Shown here: in pieces, positions 26,790 through 34,746 of the stretch | Position numbering within the stretch: the stretch's first letter is position 1 | Layout: each line of letters begins with the position of its first letter | Assembly: GCA_965223405.1 (NCBI GenBank) | Contig: CBDCWO010000006.1 | Span: 5,146,001-5,210,000 of the forward strand | Length of the DNA: 64,000 nt | Reading direction: 5' to 3' | Source: CBDCWO01 sp965223405 | Lineage (GTDB): Bacteria; Bacteroidota; Bacteroidia; Chitinophagales; Saprospiraceae | The notes under the pieces: model-generated | The model's input: only the letters and a program-made list of their open reading frames with translations | Databases searched by the model: none | Told to the model about the DNA's origin: nothing | Translations under genes and position numbers: made by a program

Positions 26790-27011
26790 ACTGAAGAGTT
26801 CGATTTATATGGTAGATAGTTAAAAGGGAGTATAATCGAATGATGTCCTAAAACCGGATTTGGTGTCAATACAGCGCATACGATCTTTTGACCTAATGGA
26901 GAAATTGGGTCTGAAAGAAAAAGAAAAGTAGGATTAAATTCAACAATAATTATGGGAAATTTATTTACTTAGTATCTTGTTAAATATCTATGAATAGTTA
27001 ACCGGGAATGC

Positions 27012-27611
27012 ATGAATGATATGACAAAAATAGAATTGGATATTGTCGCTATTTCACATAGCGTGAGTCAATCCCATAACTATGCTGTAGTCTTAAGTGA
27101 AACGGAAGGGTCGCGCAGGTTGCCAATTGTTATTGGTGGTTTTGAGGCACAGGCCATTGCAGTTGCAATGGAAAGAATGGCCCCTAATCGTCCTTTGACT
27201 CATGATTTGTTTAAGAATTCTCTTGAGACATTTCAAGTTGATCTCCAGGAAGTAATTATTTCAAATTTGTTGGATGGTATCTTTTACGCAAGACTTATTT
27301 GTGAGAGGAACGGAGAGATATTTGAAATTGATTCTCGGACTTCGGATGCCATTGCATTAGCAGTTCGCTTTAATTGTCCCATTTATACTTATGAATTTAT
27401 CCTTGAATCTGCTGGTGTAGCTCTGGAGGGTGAGTCAGAAACAGAAAAACCGAAAGAGGCTAAAAGAAAAAGGACGAAGGATGGATCATTTACGCGATTT
27501 TCCATCGAAGATTTGGAAGAGTTGTTAGAAGAAGTCTTAACCGAAGAAGATTACGAAAAAGCCGCTAAAATAAGGGATGAGATCAATCGCCGTAAAGCAC
27601 AGGAGGATTAA
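27012..27611 (+). CDS. bifunctional nuclease (BFN/DUF151) domain protein with C-terminal UVR motif
   Basis: 199 residues. Residues ~5-135 are the BFN/DUF151 domain: LPIVIGGFEAQAIAVAMERM, RPLTHDL and IDSRTSDAIALAVRFNCPIY are characteristic. Residues ~162-196 form a UvrB/UvrC-type motif (EDLEELLEEVLTEEDYEKAA, then KIRDEINRRK). The combination is common in Bacteroidota. BFN relatives have reported nuclease activity in plants; the bacterial role is not established. Met at 27012 or 27021 may start it. A small hairpin-T run follows the stop. Confidence 0.9.
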   Translation: MNDMTKIELDIVAISHSVSQSHNYAVVLSETEGSRRLPIVIGGFEAQAIAVAMERMAPNRPLTHDLFKNSLETFQVDLQEVIISNLLDGIFYARLICERNGEIFEIDSRTSDAIALAVRFNCPIYTYEFILESAGVALEGESETEKPKEAKRKRTKDGSFTRFSIEDLEELLEEVLTEEDYEKAAKIRDEINRRKAQED

Positions 27612-27622
27612 AACCCACGGGC

Positions 27623-27642
27623 ACTTCAGGACTGAAGTTTTT
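27623..27642 (+). terminator. Rho-independent terminator after the BFN gene
   Basis: ACTTCA-ggac-TGAAGT followed by TTTTT, 11 bases after the stop codon. Short but perfectly paired 6-bp stem (7 if the loop is two bases), right position and strand. Confidence 0.6.
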
Positions 27643-27942
27643 ATACGACCTTACTTGTTCTTTTAAAATTAACTTGTCAACTCGCGAGCATTGGCAGGCC
27701 AATTTGCAACACGGAATGGGCCCATGCAAAGGGCGGAGGACTAACCCCGTAATGTAACTTGGGATACAAGAGCTTTCGTGGTACAGAGTGCCGATGCAGT
27801 GTAAAGCAGAAATATCGAAGATTTTAACACTTAAGGTATCTTGTGATTCAGCGAGAGCCGCAGACATTGATCTTGGAAAAAATCCAATCGTTTTATGTAG
27901 CAATTCTTAGGTTCTGTAACACTGGGATTTTACTTTTTTAAC
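27643..27942. other. intergenic stretch, no gene supported
   Basis: About 300 bp between the BFN terminator and the MITE-like element, somewhat richer in GC than its surroundings. A 106-codon minus-strand frame (27583-27903) crosses it but is Cys-rich, domain-free and overlaps the BFN gene end. I see nothing else. Confidence 0.4.
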
Positions 27943-28596
27943 TTAGGGTTTGCTGATTTTATATTCTACATACAATCGGAGGCTAATTTTGATCGGCTAG
28001 CAGATTAAAAAATCAGCTCAAAATTTTGGTATTTAAGGCTAGCAGGAATATGCATTATAGGCGGAAAGTTCCGCATTAGTGAAATGGCGTCAAAAATTGA
28101 TTAGGTATTCCTCTGCCTTCGGTGCTTCGGCAGACAAAGCGTTAAAAAATCAAAAGTGTTTGAGGCCGTTATGCACTGAACAGAGAGGTAATTTTAAGCC
28201 TATGAAGATTAATGAGGTCTGGAAATTTGCCATTTAAAGTATACATGAGTGCATAAAAGGCCGAGTTTTTTGATTTTAGGGAATGCTTAATCAATTTAGC
28301 CATTTCAGTACAGCGGAGATTTTTTTGCTTACTTTTTTCATGGTTGGAAAAAAGTAAGTGCCCAGCCGGCATGAGGCGATCAAAAGGTATATATGATTTG
28401 TAAGAAATTGTATGTTCAGAATCCTTCAAGGGTAAGCTGGTCTGCAGGTGTAATATCGTATCATAATTACAAGGGTTTTGACACTAAAATAACCAACACC
28501 TTGCAGTTATGCAATAAATCATTAATTGGTCATCAATATATCAATCTGATAAACAGATATTTATACTGAATTTTTATAAAAATCAGCAAACCCTAA
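27943..28596. mobile_element. MITE-like element bounded by perfect 18-bp inverted repeats
   Basis: TTAGGGTTTGCTGATTTT (27943-27960) recurs exactly inverted at 28579-28596, enclosing 654 bp without a transposase gene. If the ends are taken at GGG...CCC, a TA dinucleotide abuts each end, as in IS630/Tc1-mariner insertions, though TA is itself palindromic and proves little. Inside are smaller dyads: GCGGAA-ag-TTCCGC at 28061-28074, and a 12-bp inverted repeat CTTACTTTTTTC/GAAAAAAGTAAG at 28328-28358. A minus-strand 86-codon frame inside (28169-28429) has no recognisable domain. Most likely a non-autonomous transposon or a deleted IS. Confidence 0.5.
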
Positions 28597-28615
28597 CTTA
28601 GCAGATAGGTTAGAA

Positions 28616-29650
28616 TCAAGTTTGATGACTTAGTTGATTTATAACATCTATAGTTTTTTCAATCATTTCGTGATCAATGTCAAGGTGTGTTACCATTCGA
28701 ATCGTGTGAGGACCTAAGGCTACTGCCTTGATGTGGTGTTCTTCTAGATATTTAAGAAGTCTTTCTGCCGGCCAGGAGTTGATCGTGTCGAATACAATAA
28801 TATTGGTATGAACTGGTAATACCTGACTTACCAGTGGACAGGATTCCAGGGTCTTTCCGATATACCTCGCCCGACGGTTGTCTATTTTAAGACGGTCAAT
28901 ATGGTAATTTAAGGCATACAATCCAGCTGCCGCTAGATATCCGGCCTGTCGCATACCACCACCCAACACTTTACGAAATCTTCTGGCTTGTTGGATTAAC
29001 TCTTGATTTCCAATAAGGAGAGAGCCTACAGGTGCTCCCAAGCCCTTGGATAGGCAAACAGAAATAGTGTCAAAAAGCAAGCCCACCTCGGCAGGACTTT
29101 CTTTGGTTTCTACAAGTACGTTGAAGATTCGAGCCCCATCAAGATGAAGTTTAAGTCCGTGTTGCTGGCATACTTTTCGTATGGGTATTAATTCAGGAAG
29201 AGTATAATAACTTCCACCTCCTTTGTTGCAGGAATTTTCTATAACAACTAATTTGGAGATCGGTAGCCAATCATGCTTGGGTTTAATTTTTTTTGTTATT
29301 TGTGAACTTGATATTTTTCCATTTTTACCTTGGATTAAAGCAATTGAAACCCCAGAATTAAAGGCAAAACCACCGGTTTCATACTGGTAAACATGAGAGT
29401 TTTCGTCACAAATGATTTCATCCAGAGGTTGTGTATGGCATTTTATCCCAATCTGATTAGTCATGGTTCCTGAAGGGCAAAAAAGAGCGGCCTCCTTGCC
29501 AAATAATTGGGCAGCATGTTGTTGTAGTTTATTGACAGTGGGATCTTCTCCAAATACATCATCGCCAACTTTAGCCTCCATCATTGCTTCTAGCATCCCT
29601 AAAGTTGGTCGGGTTACCGTATCACTCATGAAGTTTATCCAGGAATCCAT
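28616..29650 (-). CDS. ltaE: low-specificity threonine aldolase family PLP enzyme
   Basis: 344 residues of fold-type I PLP enzyme. FMSDTVTRPTLGMLEAM at the start, GDDVFGEDPTVNKLQ, ALFCPSGTMTNQI and LHLDGARIFN (with the PLP-pairing Asp) are threonine-aldolase signatures. The PLP lysine is K202 in SVCLSKGLGAPVGS. It cleaves L-threonine or allo-threonine to glycine and acetaldehyde. Single gene, minus strand, about 20 bases beyond the right end of the MITE-like element, so the element sits in its 3' flank. Confidence 0.93.
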   Translation of the reverse strand: MDSWINFMSDTVTRPTLGMLEAMMEAKVGDDVFGEDPTVNKLQQHAAQLFGKEAALFCPSGTMTNQIGIKCHTQPLDEIICDENSHVYQYETGGFAFNSGVSIALIQGKNGKISSSQITKKIKPKHDWLPISKLVVIENSCNKGGGSYYTLPELIPIRKVCQQHGLKLHLDGARIFNVLVETKESPAEVGLLFDTISVCLSKGLGAPVGSLLIGNQELIQQARRFRKVLGGGMRQAGYLAAAGLYALNYHIDRLKIDNRRARYIGKTLESCPLVSQVLPVHTNIIVFDTINSWPAERLLKYLEEHHIKAVALGPHTIRMVTHLDIDHEMIEKTIDVINQLSHQT

Positions 29651-29750
29651 AAGGAATTTAGTTCTAAAAAATCAGAAATAGGATCCCGCACAAATTACAA
29701 ATTCTTCAGTCCACAGAGGTCAACGAAACTCTTATATTTTAAATGAAAAT

Positions 29751-30536
29751 TTATTTATCCCAAATATCTCCATCCGAAGTATACATGGAGATCTGTAGAT
29801 TCTCACCATACTTCTCGTGATAATTTGTCCTGAGTTCCCTTAGAGCGAATTTATCGGTGTGCTTCACAAGAAACGATCTCATATTTGACAGGTCGCTAGG
29901 AAGGTGTTCTAGCAAAATTTCTGAATCTTTATTAAACTTAAAATAACCGTAGTTACCGGCTTGAATATTGGCTTTTTCAGATTGTAGCGTGAGGTCTATC
30001 ATAAATTCATCCACGGTTTTCTTATCGATCCCATTCTTGGTTCCAACATATCCCCAAATCAAGTTTTTTGGTATTTTAAATAAAGAAGTCGTTTTTAGTT
30101 TAATTCCATTTTGATCAGTAAAGTGAAATAAATACCGGTCATCAAGGTTGGAAAGAATACCATTATTCACAAAGGAATTTGGAAGTGTTAGTTGTACTTG
30201 ATAAGATCCCTGGGTTATTTCATAGGCCGGAATCATTGCATTGGGGAAGTAGGTTTCCGATATACACGGATCCGGGTTTTTGATATCCTGAATGTGTAGG
30301 TCTATCTTTGAACCATGTATCCATTTAGAATAGCGTAATTCAGCATCTTTGCACTCGTATTCTTTAAGGTGAGTAACCAAAAAATGAAACTGATTCGAAT
30401 TTGAAGTGAGTACTTCTCTAAAATCTAGTTCAAATTCCTGAGCATAATTTTCCACGATGGTTTGATTTCCATCAAAGAGACTACAATACTGAAATAGAAA
30501 GCAACAAACGATTATATGTAGATAGTTATATTTCAT
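29751..30536 (-). CDS. hypothetical lipoprotein
   Basis: 261 residues from the ATG at 30536 (frame opens 13 codons earlier). N-terminus MKYNYLHIIVCCFLFQYCSLF has a hydrophobic stretch with a cysteine cluster suitable for lipidation, though the lipobox (FQYC) is not ideal. The remainder is mixed alpha/beta without a recognised domain; conserved-looking piece LIWGYVGTKNGIDKK. AT-rich codons. It is divergent from the threonyl-tRNA editing gene. Function unknown. Confidence 0.6.
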   Translation of the reverse strand: MKYNYLHIIVCCFLFQYCSLFDGNQTIVENYAQEFELDFREVLTSNSNQFHFLVTHLKEYECKDAELRYSKWIHGSKIDLHIQDIKNPDPCISETYFPNAMIPAYEITQGSYQVQLTLPNSFVNNGILSNLDDRYLFHFTDQNGIKLKTTSLFKIPKNLIWGYVGTKNGIDKKTVDEFMIDLTLQSEKANIQAGNYGYFKFNKDSEILLEHLPSDLSNMRSFLVKHTDKFALRELRTNYHEKYGENLQISMYTSDGDIWDK

Positions 30537-30890
30537 ATATTTAACACAATAGTTACTTATATTAAAAAACGCCACAAAAGTATATTTGCTGCTTGAATTT
30601 TGCGAATATTTTAGTTAAATAAAATTCTTTTTTTAATCTGTTAAAGTATTTGGCAATATATTGAAAACTTCATAATATATTTTCCTGTGTTTAGGTAACC
30701 ATTTTGAATATTTTGTGCCGGCTAACTCTTAGGTACTCAATAACAATGCCTGACTGCAGCTATTGAGATTCAAGCTTGGGGTGAATATCAGGAAATAGCC
30801 CCTTTCCATTAGAAATCAAGACCAGGTAGTAATTAGTTTGTATTAGTCTTATTGGGTATATTGGTTAACTTGTCACCAAATCGCATGTTG
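30537..30890. other. divergent intergenic region
   Basis: 354 AT-rich bases between the lipoprotein (minus) and the editing-domain protein (plus). It must hold both promoters. I see no convincing RNA gene, strong dyad or short gene. Confidence 0.4.
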
Positions 30891-31301
30891 ATGAAAGTTT
30901 TAATGATCTACTGTACACGCTTTGGTTATCGACCCACGATTAAAACCCTGGAATCCACGCCAGACCGTGATCAGGGTTATGAATTTCAGGATATTCAGAC
31001 GGCATTTATTCAGGTTGAGGAATCTGATGAGGAAAGGGAAAGGGAAGTGATTAAAAAACTATTAAAAAATCTGAAGTGGGTTTGTGGAAAAAACAAAACT
31101 CGAAAAATCGTACTTCATTCTTTTGCGCATCTTTCAGAAAGTAAAGCACCTCCGGAATATACCGGTTCACTCTTCAATCAAGTGCAGGAAAGACTTGAAA
31201 ACACTAATTATGAAGTATACCAAACACCTTTTGGATATTTTCTGGACTTGGAGGTTGTTGCTCCCGGGTTTTCATTGGCCAGAGTTTTTAAATCCCTTTA
31301 G
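30891..31301 (+). CDS. free-standing archaeal-type threonyl-tRNA synthetase editing domain protein
   Basis: 136 residues from ATG 30891 (MKVLMIYCTRFGYRP); the frame opens at 30852 but earlier residues look non-coding. The body matches the archaeal ThrRS N-terminal editing (DTD-like) domain: KIVLHSFAHLSESKAPPE and YEVYQTPFGYFLDLEVVAPGF are the two hallmark segments. In archaeal enzymes the second ends in GHPLSE; here it is GFSLAR, so the final catalytic region has changed. No synthetase catalytic domain is attached. Likely a trans-editing deacylase clearing mischarged or D-aminoacyl-tRNA, or a relative with another ester substrate. Cytoplasmic, single gene. Confidence 0.8.
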   Translation: MKVLMIYCTRFGYRPTIKTLESTPDRDQGYEFQDIQTAFIQVEESDEEREREVIKKLLKNLKWVCGKNKTRKIVLHSFAHLSESKAPPEYTGSLFNQVQERLENTNYEVYQTPFGYFLDLEVVAPGFSLARVFKSL

Positions 31302-31443
31302 ATTCAGAGCAATATTATGATTTTAAGTTTGAGTGTTATTATCCTGTTGGATTGATGATCTAAACTAGTAATAGAGTAATTATCAAAATGGAAAGTTTAC
31401 AATTTGAAGCAATCGGTATTTGGATCCAATACGTTGTTGTAAT

Positions 31444-32385
31444 ATGAGATACTTTTGGTTGATAATAGTCGTTTTTTGCTTGGGTTGTTCTGATGAAATA
31501 GAATTATTCAGCCCTTATCAGGAATTGCCGGTCATTTACGGTATTTGGGATTTGACGGATGAAGAACATTATGTTTCTTTACAACGAGTATTTCAGTCCG
31601 AAACAAATTCCATTAGACAGGCGGCCCGTAATCCGGATTCCATTTATTATCCTGATGCGAAGGTGGAGATAACTAATTTGTCAAATGGTAATGTTTATGA
31701 ATTTAACTCTTCTACGATTGCACCTCGCGATACCGGAATTTTCCTCAGTGATCCCAACTTGGTTTATATAGCACCGCCGAACTTTAACTTAGTGGCAGAA
31801 AACACTTATGAAGTCAAAGCCTTTAATCAGGAAAAATTGCTAGCCTCTGCTCAATCTGTCATTTTGGGAAAATTTACGATTACCAAACCCAGGGTTAACG
31901 AAAAAATCTCTTTAAATCGTCCCAAAGTCAGTTTGCGTTGGTTGCAGGGTGAGGGCATTGCGATATATGAAGTCTTTTGGAAAATTAATTTAATCCAAAA
32001 ATCCGGTGAAAACATTAAAGAGATTACCCTTACCTGGCCGTTAGGAGTAGTAGAGGACAATACTCAGATATCCTTTGCTGGCGAGGAACTCTTTCAATTT
32101 TTGCAATCTCAACTCGAAGGTTCGGAAGATATTACTTACCAGTTTAAAGATATGGACTTGTTGGTTATCGGTGGGAGTAATGAATATCGAGAATACCGGT
32201 CATCGATTTTGGCTAATGAAGGTTTGACCAGTGCAGTGCTGACCACGGTTTTTTCAAATATTCAAGGTGGATTTGGATTATTTACTTCCAGTACCACCAG
32301 TATTGTACCCAGGATTCGCCTTACAGATGAAAGTTTAGATTCTCTTAGGAATGGAAGATTCACCAAAGAACTAAACTTCCAATAA
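31444..32385 (+). CDS. DUF4249-like lipoprotein
   Basis: 313 residues from ATG 31444 (MRYFWLIIVVFCLGCSDEIE), which gives a classic lipoprotein signal with lipobox CLGC. The following PYQELPVIYGIWDLTDEEHYVSLQRVF and VYEFNSSTIAPRDTGIF are reminiscent of Bacteroidota DUF4249-type cell-surface lipoproteins, normally adjacent to a TonB receptor; none is next to it here. Predicted beta-rich. The gene ends 142 bases before dnaK. Role unknown. Confidence 0.65.
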   Translation: MRYFWLIIVVFCLGCSDEIELFSPYQELPVIYGIWDLTDEEHYVSLQRVFQSETNSIRQAARNPDSIYYPDAKVEITNLSNGNVYEFNSSTIAPRDTGIFLSDPNLVYIAPPNFNLVAENTYEVKAFNQEKLLASAQSVILGKFTITKPRVNEKISLNRPKVSLRWLQGEGIAIYEVFWKINLIQKSGENIKEITLTWPLGVVEDNTQISFAGEELFQFLQSQLEGSEDITYQFKDMDLLVIGGSNEYREYRSSILANEGLTSAVLTTVFSNIQGGFGLFTSSTTSIVPRIRLTDESLDSLRNGRFTKELNFQ

Positions 32386-32432
32386 TCTGACGTTTTGTCA
32401 TATTGTCAGAACGCTGTTCTCACATTGTCAGA
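32386..32432 (+). promoter_or_regulatory. TTGTCA repeat cluster upstream of dnaK
   Basis: Three TTGTCA hexamers at 32395, 32403 and 32425, an inverted pair TCTGAC (32386-32391) / GTCAGA (32405-32410), a second GTCAGA at 32427, and a nested AGAAC-gct-GTTCT dyad at 32408-32420. No CIRCE element (TTAGCACTC-N9-GAGTGCTAA) is present, so HrcA control by the usual site is unlikely. The cluster could be a heat-shock regulator site, about 100-140 bases before dnaK. Confidence 0.4.
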
Positions 32433-32527
32433 TATTTTCTGTTAAATAGGCACATTCACTCAATGGCATGTGAATTGTGGATCAGTAGGTTGTAAACTAT
32501 TTAGAAACATATACTAAAGTATTTAAT

Positions 32528-34468
32528 ATGAGTAAAATTATAGGTATAGATTTAGGGACAACCAACTCATGTGTAGCAGTGATGGAAGGTAATGAACCGG
32601 TGGTCATTGCAAACGATGAAGGGCGTCGTACTACTCCATCGGTTGTTGCCTTTTTAGATAACGGAGAGCGAAAAATAGGTGATCCTGCTAAACGCCAGGC
32701 TATTACTAATCCTACCCGGACTATCTCATCTATAAAAAGATTTATGGGTGCAAGATATTCTGAAGTGGCTGTTGAAACACAACGTGCAACTTACAAAGTC
32801 GTTAAAGGAGGTAATGATGCAGTTAAAATTGATATAGAAGGTCGTCAATATTCCCCGCAAGAGATTTCAGCGATGGTGTTACAGAAAATGAAAAAGGTGG
32901 CTGAGGACTTTTTGGGTCATGAAGTAAAAGAGGCTGTTGTCACGGTTCCTGCCTACTTTAATGATAGTCAACGCCATGCAACCAAAGAAGCGGGTGAAAT
33001 AGCCGGATTAACAGTAAAGAGGATCATCAATGAGCCGACCGCCGCAGCCCTAGCCTACGGAATGGATAAGAAAAATCAGGATATGACCATCGCCGTATAT
33101 GATCTAGGTGGAGGAACATTTGATATTTCGATTCTTGATCTGGGTGAAGGCGTATTCGAAGTGAAGTCAACCAATGGAGATACGCATCTGGGAGGAGATG
33201 ATTTTGATCAAGTGATCATAGATTGGATGGCCGAAGAATTTAAGAAAAATGAAGGCTTAGATCTCAGAAAGGATACGATGGCTTTACAGCGTTTAAAAGA
33301 TTCGGCAGAAAGAGCAAAAATTGAACTTTCGTCTGGTTCTGAAACCACTATTACACTGCCCTACATAACAGCCGTAGATGGAGTACCAAAACACTTGGAG
33401 TTAAAGTTATCAAGATCAAAATTTGAGCAACTAGCTGATACGTTGATCAGGAGAACTTTAAAACCATGTGAAGATGCATTGAAAGATGCTGGATTGAACA
33501 AGTCGGAAATAGATGAAATAATTTTGGTAGGTGGCTCTACCCGAATTCCAGCAATCCAAAAGGCCGTCGAAGATTTTTTTGGAAAGAAACCCAATAGGGG
33601 AGTAAATCCGGATGAAGTAGTGGCAGTTGGAGCTGCAATTCAGGGAGGAGTACTGAGTGGTGATGTACAAGATGTATTGTTATTAGATGTAACCCCGTTG
33701 AGTATGGGTATAGAGACCATGGGAGGTGTGTATGATGTGGTCATCGATGCCAACTCCACGATTCCAACCAAAAAATCTAAAATTTATTCTACCGCTTCGG
33801 ACAATCAACCGTCGGTGGAGATTCATATATTACAAGGTGAACGCCCAATGGCTAGAGACAATCGCACCGTTGGACGATTTATCCTGGATGGAATCCCACC
33901 TGCACCGAGAGGAGTGCCTCAGGTTGAAGTAACCTTTGATATGGATGCAAATGGAATCTTGAATGTTTCAGCTGTTGACAAAGGAACCGGGAAAAAACAA
34001 AATATCCGTATTGAAGCTTCAACTGGTCTGTCAAAAGAGGAAATTGAAAAAATGAAAGCCGAGGCTGCTGCCAATGCCGAAGCAGATAAAGCGGCCAGAG
34101 AAAAGGTAGATAAGCTGAATGCTGCTGATAGCCTGATATTTCAGACGGAGAAGCAAATATCGGAGTATGGAGATAAGATACCGGCAGATAAAAAAGAAGC
34201 CATAGAAAAAGCGGTGACTGACCTGAAAGAAGCTCATAAGACTGAGAACCTTGAAGGTATTGACACCCATACTGAATCGTTGAATCAAGCCTGGCAGGCT
34301 GCTAGTCAGGATCTGTATAATGCTCAAAATGCCGGAGGTGCTCAGGGTGAAGGCGAAGCCGGTACCAATGGAACCTCCTCAGAAAGTACTACAGGAGAGA
34401 GTGGTTCTGCTGAAGGTACTGCCGAAGATGTAACCGACGTAGAATTCGAAGAGGTGGATGATAAGTAA
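32528..34468 (+). CDS. dnaK: molecular chaperone DnaK (Hsp70)
   Basis: 646 residues, standard length. ATPase signatures IGIDLGTTNSCVAVMEG, IAVYDLGGGTFDISIL and ILVGGSTRIPAIQ; the substrate-binding domain begins near LLDVTPLSMGIETMGG; and the C-terminal tail ends TDVEFEEVDDK, like E. coli DnaK. Cytoplasmic, ATP-driven folding with DnaJ and GrpE, neither of which is adjacent. Monocistronic: a strong terminator follows, and its own 142-bp leader carries a repeat cluster. Confidence 0.98.
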   Translation: MSKIIGIDLGTTNSCVAVMEGNEPVVIANDEGRRTTPSVVAFLDNGERKIGDPAKRQAITNPTRTISSIKRFMGARYSEVAVETQRATYKVVKGGNDAVKIDIEGRQYSPQEISAMVLQKMKKVAEDFLGHEVKEAVVTVPAYFNDSQRHATKEAGEIAGLTVKRIINEPTAAALAYGMDKKNQDMTIAVYDLGGGTFDISILDLGEGVFEVKSTNGDTHLGGDDFDQVIIDWMAEEFKKNEGLDLRKDTMALQRLKDSAERAKIELSSGSETTITLPYITAVDGVPKHLELKLSRSKFEQLADTLIRRTLKPCEDALKDAGLNKSEIDEIILVGGSTRIPAIQKAVEDFFGKKPNRGVNPDEVVAVGAAIQGGVLSGDVQDVLLLDVTPLSMGIETMGGVYDVVIDANSTIPTKKSKIYSTASDNQPSVEIHILQGERPMARDNRTVGRFILDGIPPAPRGVPQVEVTFDMDANGILNVSAVDKGTGKKQNIRIEASTGLSKEEIEKMKAEAAANAEADKAAREKVDKLNAADSLIFQTEKQISEYGDKIPADKKEAIEKAVTDLKEAHKTENLEGIDTHTESLNQAWQAASQDLYNAQNAGGAQGEGEAGTNGTSSESTTGESGSAEGTAEDVTDVEFEEVDDK

Positions 34469-34492
34469 AATCTTATTTCTAATAGAGCTATA

Positions 34493-34527
34493 AAGAGGAA
34501 GTCTGATCCGGATTTCCTCTTTTTTTT
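34493..34527 (+). terminator. Rho-independent terminator of dnaK
   Basis: AAGAGGAA (34493-34500) pairs perfectly with TTCCTCTT (34513-34520), 12-base loop, followed by a continuous T run to 34527. It lies 25 bases after the stop codon on the same strand. Confidence 0.85.
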
Positions 34528-34649
34528 GGTGTTCCTACAGTTTATTGCAATCATGTGATTGAGGTGTTGTTCATGTAGATCAGCTCATGCCTTATGGTTG
34601 TATAGGTAGGTACCTATTTGATGATAACACGGTAATTTATTATCCTCCT

Positions 34650-34742
34650 CTCAATGCTCAATACTCATACTCAATACTCAATCCTCACATCTCAATACTC
34701 AATCTCAATACTCAATACTCACATCTCAATACTCAATACTCT
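34650..34742. repeat. low-complexity tandem repeat of TCAATACTC units
   Basis: About 90 bp of imperfect repeats of TCAATACTC / TCAATCTCAATACTC with CACATC interruptions, immediately before the 3' end of the Na/Pi cotransporter gene. Unit length varies between 7 and 14 bases. Probably slippage-prone; no coding or structural role seen. Confidence 0.8.
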
Positions 34743-34746
34743 TTTT

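Noticed and set aside
27583..27903. 106-codon minus-strand open frame
   Set aside because: Cys-rich, no recognisable domain, overlaps the real end of the BFN gene and its terminator; probably by-product of GC-rich intergenic DNA.
28169..28429. 86-codon minus-strand frame inside the MITE-like element
   Set aside because: No domain, its sequence spans the element's internal hairpin; more likely repeat sequence than a gene.
34650..34742. TCAATACTC tandem units as a CRISPR or protein-binding iteron array
   Set aside because: Unit length is irregular, there are no spacers, and no replication gene is near; simple slippage repeat.
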